NCBI GenBank assembly: GCA_944320355.1
Contig: CALUHC010000027.1
Location: forward strand, 1-46,523
Direction: 5' to 3'
From: an uncultured Prevotella sp.
Lineage (GTDB): Bacteria; Bacteroidota; Bacteroidia; Bacteroidales; Bacteroidaceae
DNA length: 46,523 nucleotides
Below the pieces are notes generated by a model, which was not told where the DNA came from, did not search any database, and saw nothing but the letters and a program-made list of their open reading frames with translations. A program made the translations under genes and the position numbers. This document shows, piece after piece, positions 7,683 through 15,865 of this stretch (positions are counted from its first letter, which is position 1; every line of letters starts with the position of its first letter).

Positions 7683-9701
7683 TCATTTCACTATTTTCTT
7701 TCCACCTATGATATAGACTCCACGCGGCAGTCCGTCCATGGCGGCCTGCACCGGCGTGCCTTCGGGCAACTCGCGCACCATCTGCCCGCCTATGGCATAT
7801 ACGCGGACGGGGCCTGCGACGGTCTGAACGTCGGCCACGGCATCGCCAATCCCGCTGACAACCGACGTGACATCGGTCACGGTGTACTTGCCGTTCACCT
7901 TGTCGGCCGACACCTCGTAATAGCGGTCCTCGCTTATCGGGCCAATGTCTACTGTCTGGTCGGCGTTGCTGCCCATGTCGAATATCACGTTGAACGAGTA
8001 AGAAGAGGTATAGATATAGAACGGCTGATAGTACCACCGCTGCCCGTTTATATCGCAAGTAGCCGTGACCTGCGTGCCGGGCCAGCTGCCGTTAAGCTCG
8101 GTTCCGCTGCCGTCGTTGGCCCATGCGTACATATAGAGCGCGCTCCACCCCGGGTCTTTCACATAGACAGTGGCCTGGTGAGGCTCGAAAAACTCTATGT
8201 CATAACGGCGGGTGATGACGTTCCTCACCTCGCCGCCCGCCAGCAGGCCGACCTTGAGCGTCGTTGATGACGACAGGGTGATGCCCCCTCCGTCGGCCAC
8301 CGATGCCGAAGAGGCAGTAGGCTCGGTGCCGTCGGTGGTGTAGACAAGGCGCGCGGAGGCATCGGCCGAGAGGGCTGAGAGCGTGACGGTGACGCTATTC
8401 TCGTATTGCCCGGAAGGGATATCGACCCAAGGCGACTCCACCGCGTCGGCCACGAACACACTGTAACCCTCACCCGAGGCCACGAGCGAATAGCCGGCGG
8501 GCGCGGAATAGCGGCCCGTGCCGAACGCTCCGATGAGCGTTGAGCGGCCGCCCGTCACCTCCACAGCGTAGAGCGACGACGAGTAGTTGACCACACGCGT
8601 TGCGCTCTGGTTGGTAATACCGGCCAACTTGCGCGCCAGCACGAGTTGCTTGATGGCCCGCTTGTGGTCTTTCCAGTGCGACAGGAACACGCATGGCGTG
8701 CCGGGCATGGTCAGTATGTAGGCGTTGGCGGCCTCAACATAGGCCGTCACGGGGTCGCCGGGGTATGACGCGTCGCGGTATTGCGTGTCGTGATTCTCCA
8801 CAAAGGTCACTGCATAGCGGCGGTAGTCATCGTATGAGGCAAGGCCCGGAGTGGCCAGTTTGCTCCAGTCGCCGCCGTTGCAGGCATCGCGGATGGCGTA
8901 GCGCGTGGGGAAGTCGAACGCCGCCGACTGCGGCACACCGTCCACCTTGGTGCCGTCGACCCAGCCGCGCACCAGGTTAACGTTGCCGTCCCAATACTCG
9001 CCCACGGAATACTCGGGGGCCACGGTCGAGTTGTACAGCCCGGTGTATTGCGCCCCGTAGCCCTTCACCATGTCGTAGCGGAAGCCCGCATAGCCCAGTT
9101 CGTCTTTGAGAAAGCGCAGATATGCGATCACGTTGTCCTGCACGTTCTGCGACGTATGGTCGAGATCGCGCATTCCGCTCCAGTCATCGCCCGTGTCCTT
9201 CGCGCCGGTTATGGCATAACGCTTGGCCGTCTCGCCGCCGTCATCGTCTATGCAGATGTCGGCGAGCCCCATCTGGTAGGTCACGCCTCCGTGCGTCTCG
9301 GCGGGGAAATCGACCCACGACCCATCCGCGCCCACCGACCCGCGGTGGTTTATCACCACGTCGGCTATCACCCCGACGTTGCGGCTGCGCAGCGCGCCAA
9401 TCATGGAGCGCAGCTGCGCCTCGGTGCCGAAGCTGCTGTTCTGGTCGTAATAATACACCGGCGTATAGCCCATCACGTTGTACTGCGAGTTGCAGTTGCC
9501 GCTCTGCGGCACCCACACCAGGTCGAAATACTCGGCCAACTCGTCGGCCTGAGCCTCTATGTTGCTCCACTGTGTGTCAACGTAGGAGTCCCAATAGAAT
9601 CCCTGCAGCATCACGCCGCCATAGTCGGCAGGCCAGCCCTGCGCCACAGCCGCGAGCGGCGCCAGCAGGAGTGAGGCCATGAAAGTCTTTGTTCTGTTCA
9701 T
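7683..9701 (-). CDS. Secreted GH13 alpha-amylase with starch-binding-like and sorting-like C-terminus
   Basis: Predicted endo-acting alpha-amylase cutting alpha-1,4-glucan outside the cell. It has 672 residues: a signal peptide (MNRTKTFMASLLLAPLAAVAQ), then a GH13 barrel (about 22-400) closest in feel to plant/liquefying amylases (GYTPVYYYDQNSSFGT, DVVINHRG). The catalytic residues are Asp210 (RYDMVKGY), Glu235 (VGEYWDG) and Asp305 (VENHDTQ). Next comes a chitobiase-C-like Ig module (about 425-510, VYTTDGTEPT), a CBM26-like module (about 520-610, with Trp-rich YMYAWANDGSGTELNGSWPG) and the tail LPRGVYIIGGK. ATG 9701 was chosen over an in-frame codon at 9800 because only it places a signal peptide first and the upstream part falls in an R1 repeat. 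It sits first in a two-gene unit with the GH53 at 6382. Confidence 0.9.
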   Translation of the reverse strand: MNRTKTFMASLLLAPLAAVAQGWPADYGGVMLQGFYWDSYVDTQWSNIEAQADELAEYFDLVWVPQSGNCNSQYNVMGYTPVYYYDQNSSFGTEAQLRSMIGALRSRNVGVIADVVINHRGSVGADGSWVDFPAETHGGVTYQMGLADICIDDDGGETAKRYAITGAKDTGDDWSGMRDLDHTSQNVQDNVIAYLRFLKDELGYAGFRYDMVKGYGAQYTGLYNSTVAPEYSVGEYWDGNVNLVRGWVDGTKVDGVPQSAAFDFPTRYAIRDACNGGDWSKLATPGLASYDDYRRYAVTFVENHDTQYRDASYPGDPVTAYVEAANAYILTMPGTPCVFLSHWKDHKRAIKQLVLARKLAGITNQSATRVVNYSSSLYAVEVTGGRSTLIGAFGTGRYSAPAGYSLVASGEGYSVFVADAVESPWVDIPSGQYENSVTVTLSALSADASARLVYTTDGTEPTASSASVADGGGITLSSSTTLKVGLLAGGEVRNVITRRYDIEFFEPHQATVYVKDPGWSALYMYAWANDGSGTELNGSWPGTQVTATCDINGQRWYYQPFYIYTSSYSFNVIFDMGSNADQTVDIGPISEDRYYEVSADKVNGKYTVTDVTSVVSGIGDAVADVQTVAGPVRVYAIGGQMVRELPEGTPVQAAMDGLPRGVYIIGGKKIVK

Positions 9702-9737
9702 AGTTCTGTCATGATTTTGGTTTCTGATATTCTTTTT

Positions 9738-9947
9738 ATGAATGCCCGCATTTTGCCAAATTGGTTTGGAATGGCTTCCACTTGTCCCCTCCTTTTCCAA
9801 AGGAGGGGCAGGGGTAGTTTGTCAAATAAGCTGAAATACAATGTGTTTAATCATTGGCTGTGACATTGTTCTACAAACCACCCCCGCCCCTCCTTTGGAA
9901 AAGGAGGGGGCAATGCGCTTCGAGGTTGGCAATTTGCGGACAGTCAT
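9738..9947. repeat. R1 repeat, full copy
   Basis: The ends ATGAATGCCCGCATTTTGCC and GGCAATTTGCGGACAGTCAT are imperfect inverted repeats. The inner arms TCCCCTCCTTTTCCAAAGG and CCTTTGGAAAAGGAGGGGG pair. It fills the gap between the two secreted glycosidase genes. Confidence 0.75.
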
Positions 9948-9967
9948 ATTCTTTTTTCATCCCTCTG

Positions 9968-11059
9968 CTACCGCTCCACGAAGCCACGCAGGTCGGTGGC
10001 GGCGGGCAGCAGGCGGCCAGTGCGGTTGTCAAAGAGGCCGCGGTTTATCCAGTTGGTCATCATCGTTCCGCAGGTGCCGTTCTCCTCGGGGAACCACCAG
10101 AAGAGGCCCGTCACGTTGGGGTGGCGGCGCAGCTCAGCCACCAGCTCGCGGGTGTACATACGCTGGCCGTCGGTGCTGATGGGGTAGAACTCGGCATACT
10201 GGTCGGGCGACGTGGCCCACTTGTCGTTGTCGTGCGAGTAATATGCCGCCGCCTCGACAATCATCACCTGCTTGTCGGGGAAGTCGACGGAGAGCGAGTC
10301 GAGCGTGGCGGCGAGCACGCCCACGGCCTTGTGCCACATGGGATAGTAGCTCAGGCCTATCACGTCGTAGTCGAGCGAGCGCAGGCGCGAGTAGAACGCC
10401 TTGGTGAAAGCCCACTCGCCGGCCTTCTCGGTGTGGATTATCAGCTTGGCCCCGGGGCAGACCTCGCGGCAGGCCCTGGCCCCGGCAGAGAGCAGCGAGG
10501 CGAAGAGCTGCTGGTTGTCGTCGGCAAAGGGCGATGTCTTGGCCTCGGGCCACATCATGCCGTTGCTTATCTCGTTGCCCACCTGTATGAGGTCTGGACG
10601 CGCGCCGGCCTCGACCATGGCCTCAAGACAGGCCCGCGTGTAGGCGTAGACACTGTCGGGCAGGGCCTGGCGCGGCGTGCCCTTCCAGCGCGCGGGCATG
10701 AACTGCTTGCCCGGGTCGGCCCACGTGTCGCTGTAATGGAAGTCGAGCATGAGCTTGTAGCCCGCCATCTTAATGCGCGAGCCGAGCCGCTTCACGTAGT
10801 CGAGGTCCTGACACACACCCTCGTCGCGGTGCTCGGCGGGAGCCTGCCCGGGGTCAACGAAGAGGCGGACGCGCATGGCGTTCCACCCCAAATCCTTGAA
10901 ATACTCCAGCGGCCTTATCTCGTTGCCAGCGCCGTCGCGATATACCGCGCCGCCCTCCTCATAGACAGGCAGCATGGATATGTCGCCGCCCAGCAGCCGC
11001 TGCTGCGCCGTGGCCGCCACCGATGCGGCCAAGGCCAATAACATTAATACTTTTCTCAT
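9968..11059 (-). CDS. GH53 endo-beta-1,4-galactanase (second copy)
   Basis: A second galactanase, 363 residues, without the C-terminal tail of its paralogue. The signal peptide MRKVLMLLALAASVAATAQ precedes the GH53 barrel, which starts at LLGGDISML. The acid/base is Glu163 (GNEISNG) and the nucleophile Glu269 (IVEAAAYYS). Family signatures LMLDFHYSDTWADPGKQ and NVTGLFWWF are present. It lies between the susF-like gene and the amylase, separated from each by an R1 repeat, on the same strand. It may be read from the susC promoter by leakage past the hairpin at 11528 or from its own promoter; no clear TAnnTTTG box was found upstream. GH53 genes usually accompany galactan loci, so two in an alpha-glucan locus are unusual. 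Confidence 0.88.
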   Translation of the reverse strand: MRKVLMLLALAASVAATAQQRLLGGDISMLPVYEEGGAVYRDGAGNEIRPLEYFKDLGWNAMRVRLFVDPGQAPAEHRDEGVCQDLDYVKRLGSRIKMAGYKLMLDFHYSDTWADPGKQFMPARWKGTPRQALPDSVYAYTRACLEAMVEAGARPDLIQVGNEISNGMMWPEAKTSPFADDNQQLFASLLSAGARACREVCPGAKLIIHTEKAGEWAFTKAFYSRLRSLDYDVIGLSYYPMWHKAVGVLAATLDSLSVDFPDKQVMIVEAAAYYSHDNDKWATSPDQYAEFYPISTDGQRMYTRELVAELRRHPNVTGLFWWFPEENGTCGTMMTNWINRGLFDNRTGRLLPAATDLRGFVER

Positions 11060-11084
11060 ATTTCTCTATGCGTGCTTACTTTTA

Positions 11085-11293
11085 ATGAATGTTCGCATAT
11101 TGCCAAATAAAAGCGCATTGTCCCCTCCTTTTCCAAAGGATGGGCAGGGGTGGTTTGTAGAATAATGCCATAATCTATGATGAAACTTATTGTGCATCAA
11201 CCTATTTTGACAAACCACTTCCGCCCCTCCTTTGGAAAAGGAGGGGACAATGGAAACCCGTTGAAACACATTTGGCAACTTGCGGACATTCAT
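11085..11293. repeat. R1 repeat, full copy
   Basis: The ends ATGAATGTTCGCATATTGCC and GGCAACTTGCGGACATTCAT face each other. The inner modules TCCCCTCCTTTTCCAAAGG/CCTTTGGAAAAGGAGGGGA and GGTGGTTTGT/ACAAACCACT pair. With the R3 array and the hairpin below, it accounts for most of the gap 11060-11578. Confidence 0.75.
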
Positions 11294-11387
11294 ATTACTT
11301 TTTTACCTTTTTACTTTTTTACCTTTCGTTGTCGGCCTTTGTTTCTTGCTATTTCTATCGGCGTGTGCAACCGTCTGGCTGTCAGCG

Positions 11388-11489
11388 CGTTGCAAAACGC
11401 GCCATTTTGGCCTGCAAAACGGCCTGTTTTGTCGTGCGAAACGGCACGTTTCAGGACGCGAAACGGCGCGTTTCGGAAAGCCATACGGC
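11388..11489. repeat. R3 palindrome array, copy b
   Basis: Four to five head-to-tail imperfect palindromes of about 20-22 bp with cores such as CAAAACGCGCCATTTTGG, CAAAACGGCCTGTTTTG, GAAACGGCACGTTTC and GAAACGGCGCGTTTC. No leader like copies a and d is present. The units differ in spacer bases but keep the AAACG/CGTTT arms. Confidence 0.65.
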
Positions 11490-11527
11490 AGACCGTGTTT
11501 TTTGACACGCCTCCGGAAACTGAAAGA

Positions 11528-11557
11528 GGGGATGCCCGGCTTGCCAGCGGGCACCCC
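11528..11557 (-). terminator. Terminator-like hairpin after the susF-like gene
   Basis: GGGG-AT-GCCCG and CGGGC-AC-CCCC form a strong stem 22 nt past the susF-like stop on the minus strand, followed by TCTTTC rather than a long T-run. It probably ends or weakens the susCDEF transcript before the GH53 gene. Confidence 0.5.
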
Positions 11558-11578
11558 CTCCTGTAGTATCCAAAGCCC

Positions 11579-12934
11579 TTAGTTGCGAGTCATGGTGCAT
11601 GTATGCATGCCCTCACACGACAGGTAGAGCCTTACGGTATAGTTGCCGGCCGTCACCGGGATGTCGGCACCGCCTGATGCCAAGTCGTCCACGCTGCCGC
11701 CCCAGTTGATGTCCCAACCGTCATTGGCACGGAACTTGAACGCCCCGTCTGTGAAGTCGAGCGTGGCCACCCAGCAGCCTTCGGCTACATCGTAGGTCAT
11801 ATAGGTGTCAACATCCCATCCGCCGGGAGCGGCACTGCCCACGATGCCGATGGTGTTGATGCGCAAGAGGCTGTATGTCATCGACACAAGGTTCACATTC
11901 ATCTGGTAGAAGCCCGTCTCGGGAGCGTCGATGTTAGGACCGCCCTCTATGTCGTCCAGCGTTCCGGCAAGGGCATCGCCGGATGCCTTCTCCCAGTCAC
12001 CGTCCCAGTTGCCGTCGGGGTTCGGCTTGAACTTGAACTCGCCATCGAGGTAAGCATAGCCGGTATAAGTTCCGTCATAGTTTACACCGGCCAGCGGTAT
12101 GGTAGAGCTCCACCCTGTGTTGTTGCCTACCTCATAGATGTAAGGAGCGAAGTTGAGCTGCTCGATGGAGTAAGTGCGGTCCCACATATCGATGGTGATG
12201 CGGTAGTAGCCGGCCGTGCCGAGCACACCGGCACCGGCGTTCTCGGTGACGAGCGTGCCGCTCAGGGCGGTGCTGCCGTCGGTCTCCGGACCCACGTCAA
12301 ACGTGCCTGCGTCGGCAGCCTCCTGCGAGGCTATCTGCCAGCGGACGTTGTCCTCGGTGGTCTGAACGGTGACGGTGAACACCGGGTCGTCATAAACGTC
12401 GGTTGAGCTGTGGGTGAACTGCGTGGTGTTGCCGCTGCCCCACGTGAAGTGGTAAGCCTCTGAGATGTGCGGTGCGCTGAGCGTCACCTTTGTCTCTATG
12501 GCCTCGGTCTCGGTGTAGAAGGCCTGAGCCGACTGCCTCATATAGACCTTGGCCGTAGTGCGCAGCGTGCGCTGCTCGGGGCGACGGCCGTAAAGGCCGG
12601 CCACGGCGGCCACGAGGTCGGCCGCAGCCACGCGCCCCTGCCCGTCGGCAAGCACGGAGGCGGTCTGCGTCTCGTCGTCGGCCTTGGCCAGGGTGACGCG
12701 GCACGAGTCTATGGCCATGCCCGTCGGGGCGGCCAGCGTAGGCGTGAACAGGACAAGAGAGTCCTCGGTCACTGCCGCCATGTCGATGTCGGCTGCGGGA
12801 GCCAACGTCACGTCTATGTTCTGTGCCTCCTCTGCAGGCGATGTCTGCGGGGCGGCCCAGTCGTCGTAGTCGCCCTCGCAACCGCAGAGAGCTGCGGCTG
12901 CAAAGAGCATACTATATAATGATGTCTTGTTCAT
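11579..12934 (-). CDS. SusF/SusE-like surface glucan-binding lipoprotein
   Basis: A 451-residue outer-membrane lipoprotein that likely binds maltodextrin at the cell surface. The lipobox ALCG-C has Cys19 followed by EGDYDDW, an acidic surface-export signal. The N-terminus DDWAAPQTSPAEEAQ is typical of SusE/SusF proteins. After an Ig-like region (about 30-140) there are three repeated beta modules (about 145-250, 255-350 and 355-451) ending in motifs such as YRITIDMWDRTYSIEQL, FYQMNVNLVSMTYSLL and YTVRLYLSCEGMHT, with W-rich loops (GNWDGDWEKASG, DGWDINWGG). These resemble SusF-type carbohydrate-binding modules. It is last of the susCDEF set, 30 nt after susE. The ligand is inferred from the locus. 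Confidence 0.8.
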   Translation of the reverse strand: MNKTSLYSMLFAAAALCGCEGDYDDWAAPQTSPAEEAQNIDVTLAPAADIDMAAVTEDSLVLFTPTLAAPTGMAIDSCRVTLAKADDETQTASVLADGQGRVAAADLVAAVAGLYGRRPEQRTLRTTAKVYMRQSAQAFYTETEAIETKVTLSAPHISEAYHFTWGSGNTTQFTHSSTDVYDDPVFTVTVQTTEDNVRWQIASQEAADAGTFDVGPETDGSTALSGTLVTENAGAGVLGTAGYYRITIDMWDRTYSIEQLNFAPYIYEVGNNTGWSSTIPLAGVNYDGTYTGYAYLDGEFKFKPNPDGNWDGDWEKASGDALAGTLDDIEGGPNIDAPETGFYQMNVNLVSMTYSLLRINTIGIVGSAAPGGWDVDTYMTYDVAEGCWVATLDFTDGAFKFRANDGWDINWGGSVDDLASGGADIPVTAGNYTVRLYLSCEGMHTCTMTRN

Positions 12935-12964
12935 ATCTAAATGTATTTAGAAATTGTTGTTGTC

Positions 12965-14164
12965 TTACTGAGCAATGAATTGATAGAACCCGGTGATGTC
13001 ATTGAGTATGATGAGGTACGTTCCGGCCTTCACTGGAACATTTGAGCCGTTGTAAGTGCCCCATCCGTAGGGGAATCCCGTTGAGCCCCAGTTGTTGCCA
13101 CCGTCCTTGGTATCCCAAGCTCCGTTGGCAAGGAATTTTATCTCCGTGTCGGCATCGAAGGTATAAGTCAACTTCCATACGTGAGGCACTGCACCCTCGT
13201 ATGTGTCAACAGGACTCATGTCTATGAACGTATTCCAGTCATTATTTACGCCAGTGATGCTCATGCGGGAGTAAACGGAGTAATCCTGCTTGGCCGCCTT
13301 GACTATCTCAAGCGAGTTGGCCTTAGTGTCGAGAGTGATTGTGTAGTAACCAGACTCAGGCACTTTGAAGTCACTGCCTTCGTCATCACCCTCTTTCTTC
13401 TTGGGCTGGGTTATATCACCATCTACGCCACCCCACTGCTCGGCCCAATCGCCCGGCACCTTGACGAGCTTGAAGCCAAGTTCCTTGGGGAAGTAACCAG
13501 TGTAATTTATGGTTCCCTTGCCGGTTACCTGGTCATATTCCTCACCCTCGACAAGGCACATCGGAGTCACGGCAGTTCCTATTGCAGAGCCCCAACTGCC
13601 ATCGCCCACGCAAGCACCGATGAGATACCACATCTCCGGCTCTGCTGCCACGGCGTAATAAGGCTTGGCCGTCAGCTTGACAGAGTTGGAATAAGTGTCA
13701 TAGCCCGAGCCGAGGTTGGCGTGCAGGCGGATATAGAACTCTATTGTCTCGGGGATGGTCTCCTCGTCATAGCCCGCCATCTGCTGCAACGCGCTGTTGA
13801 TTTGCTCTGCCGAATAGTTGGCCACAACGGAGCTTGAATAGCCCTCTATCTCAACGAACTTGGGCGGGTTGGCCTCTGTCTCGGTGCCGTCGTCGCCAAC
13901 AACGACGTTGCTCCACTCGTCGGTGAGCGACACCTGGGCATAATATCTCACTGCGGCGGTATAGCCATAGTCGGGCTGGCTGCACGTGAGGCGGATGGAA
14001 TCACTGTTGGCAAGGTCGTAAAGGTTGCCCGCCATGGCCGGAGTGTTGAGCACAAAGCTCTCCGGCTGCCGAACGACGGGGTTGGAGTCGTTGTCGTCCT
14101 CGCACGAAGACAGGCCGAAGGCCACCACTCCTGCCAGCAAAGATGCAAAAATATATCTTTTCAT
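12965..14164 (-). CDS. SusE-like surface glucan-binding lipoprotein
   Basis: A 399-residue lipoprotein with lipobox LSS-C, Cys21, followed by EDDNDSN, a clear acidic surface-export signal. An N-terminal SusE Ig-like domain (about 30-155, with SDSIRLTCSQPDYG and YYAQVSL) is followed by two SusE/SusF-type binding modules (about 165-285, YLIGACVGDGSWG and WAEQWGGVDGD; about 290-399, YSRMSITGVNNDWN and NNWGSTGFPYGWG). Tryptophan-rich loops fit stacking on glucose. It sits 36 nt after susD and 30 nt before the susF-like gene, so it is one operon with them. Binding to starch is inferred from family and context. Confidence 0.82.
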   Translation of the reverse strand: MKRYIFASLLAGVVAFGLSSCEDDNDSNPVVRQPESFVLNTPAMAGNLYDLANSDSIRLTCSQPDYGYTAAVRYYAQVSLTDEWSNVVVGDDGTETEANPPKFVEIEGYSSSVVANYSAEQINSALQQMAGYDEETIPETIEFYIRLHANLGSGYDTYSNSVKLTAKPYYAVAAEPEMWYLIGACVGDGSWGSAIGTAVTPMCLVEGEEYDQVTGKGTINYTGYFPKELGFKLVKVPGDWAEQWGGVDGDITQPKKKEGDDEGSDFKVPESGYYTITLDTKANSLEIVKAAKQDYSVYSRMSITGVNNDWNTFIDMSPVDTYEGAVPHVWKLTYTFDADTEIKFLANGAWDTKDGGNNWGSTGFPYGWGTYNGSNVPVKAGTYLIILNDITGFYQFIAQ

Positions 14165-14200
14165 ATCTTTATGTCTTGTTAATGTTTAAACGGATTGTTA

Positions 14201-15832
14201 TCAATAGCCCTCGTTCTGATGGAAGTTCGGGTTGTTGGACAGCTCGTTGGCCGGAAGCGGGAACACGCTCATGTGGGCGTGGAACTGGTTGCCCTCGTAG
14301 GTGCCGCCCATCCATTCCCACTTATAGGCTGACTGGCCGGCGAACTTGCCGAAGCGGATGAGGTCCATGCGGCGGCGGCCTTCGAGCCAGAACTCGCGTG
14401 CCCACTCGTCGCAGATATCATCGAGCGTATAGGCGCTCTGCGTGGCCGCGTGCGCACGGTTTCTCAGCGCGTCGATGGCGTTGATGGCAGCTGTGTTGCC
14501 CACAGCGCCGTCCTTGCGCACCGAAGCCTCGGCCAAGGTGAGATAAGCCTCGGCAATGCGCATCACGGGCAGGTCGGTGTTCACGAAGTCTATCACGGTG
14601 TTGGCCACACCGGTAGAATTGACATTACGGAACTTCACGCTGGCAAAGCCATCGGCCTCATCAGTACTCTCCGTCTCTATGGAGGCGTTGCATCCCTCGC
14701 CATAGAACAGCGCACGATCGTCACCTGCGGCAGAAATCATGGCAGAGAGCGATGTTGCGGAAGGCGCGTTGTCGTTGGGGAAGAACTTGTCGATGAGCTG
14801 TTTGCGCAGGCGGATGCACTTGCCCCAGCTGTTGTTCGCACCCGACGGGGCGTATGTGTTCATCGTTGACTCTGTCTTGTTTGAATAAGCGGCCTGAATC
14901 AGGAAGTTCGTTCCACCATAACTCTTGGTTAGAGTTCCGTCGAACAGCCCCACGAGAATGTTCTCGTACTGTGCGCCGTTGGAGTTGTTGTCGCCAAGGA
15001 ACAGCATCTGGTAGGCCGAATATACCTCCCCGGTGTTCGGGTTGGTTGCCCCTGCGGTGTTGAGGTGATAGTAACCGTTGTGGATCACCTGGTTTGCATA
15101 GTCTATTGCATCATCCCAACGCGGTGTGCCGGTATAGACCTCCGAGTTGAGGTATATGCGGGCAAGCAGGTTCCACGCGGCCACGCGGTCGGCGCGCCCG
15201 TATGTGTTCTGCCCGGGCATGGCCATGAGGTCTTGTATCTCAAGCAACTCTTTCTCTATGAAATCAAAGAATTGCTTCCTTGTATAATACTCACCAACGG
15301 TACGAACCTCAGTAGTAAAGCCGGCATTGCCGTAGAGATCCATTATCTGCGCAAAGTTATATGCACGGATGAACCTCACCTCAGCGTTGCGTATCTCCTG
15401 GTCTGCGGCACCGCTTGCATTCTGCAAGTAATAGTTGCAAAGCGTGATGGTGAAATAAAGACGGTAGTAGAGAGCCGACGAGAACACGCAGTTGGCACCC
15501 CAGTTGTTGTGGAGCAGCTCCGGGATACCGGCATCGGTGGACCATACCCAGTGAGCCTCGTCAGAGGTGAACTCGTTCAGATACCACAAAGAGCGGAACA
15601 TATCCGAGCGGCCTTCGTCAATGTCGTCAAGGTCGCCCGAGCCCGACGGCCCCTCCTGCCCGGTGAGGCTGAAGCTGGCGTAAATCTTGTTGAACAACGC
15701 ATCATAGTCGGGCGTTGTCGTCTGCTGCGGGTTGATTGGATCCACGTCGAGGTCGCCTACGCATGAAGTCGCGCCAAGCGACAGCACCAATGCGGCAGCA
15801 GGTATGATGGTCTTGAATCTAAACACTTTCAT
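14201..15832 (-). CDS. SusD/RagB-family outer-membrane lipoprotein
   Basis: A 543-residue lid/binding partner of the SusC channel. The lipobox GATS-C (Cys24) follows the signal MKVFRFKTIIPAAALVLSLG and precedes VGDLDVDPINPQ, usual for SusD proteins. TPR-like helices (about 90-330) and the C-terminal signature WAREFWLEGRRRMDLIRFGK followed by PLPANELSNNPN are diagnostic of the RagB/SusD family. ATG 15832 was chosen for the signal peptide; an in-frame ATG at 15841 is an alternative. It follows susC by 33 nt on the same strand and is surely its partner. The glycan is most likely starch or maltodextrin, from the enzymes around it. Confidence 0.92.
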   Translation of the reverse strand: MKVFRFKTIIPAAALVLSLGATSCVGDLDVDPINPQQTTTPDYDALFNKIYASFSLTGQEGPSGSGDLDDIDEGRSDMFRSLWYLNEFTSDEAHWVWSTDAGIPELLHNNWGANCVFSSALYYRLYFTITLCNYYLQNASGAADQEIRNAEVRFIRAYNFAQIMDLYGNAGFTTEVRTVGEYYTRKQFFDFIEKELLEIQDLMAMPGQNTYGRADRVAAWNLLARIYLNSEVYTGTPRWDDAIDYANQVIHNGYYHLNTAGATNPNTGEVYSAYQMLFLGDNNSNGAQYENILVGLFDGTLTKSYGGTNFLIQAAYSNKTESTMNTYAPSGANNSWGKCIRLRKQLIDKFFPNDNAPSATSLSAMISAAGDDRALFYGEGCNASIETESTDEADGFASVKFRNVNSTGVANTVIDFVNTDLPVMRIAEAYLTLAEASVRKDGAVGNTAAINAIDALRNRAHAATQSAYTLDDICDEWAREFWLEGRRRMDLIRFGKFAGQSAYKWEWMGGTYEGNQFHAHMSVFPLPANELSNNPNFHQNEGY

Positions 15833-15865
15833 AATTGACATGATGTTTTGCTTATTATACAATGG

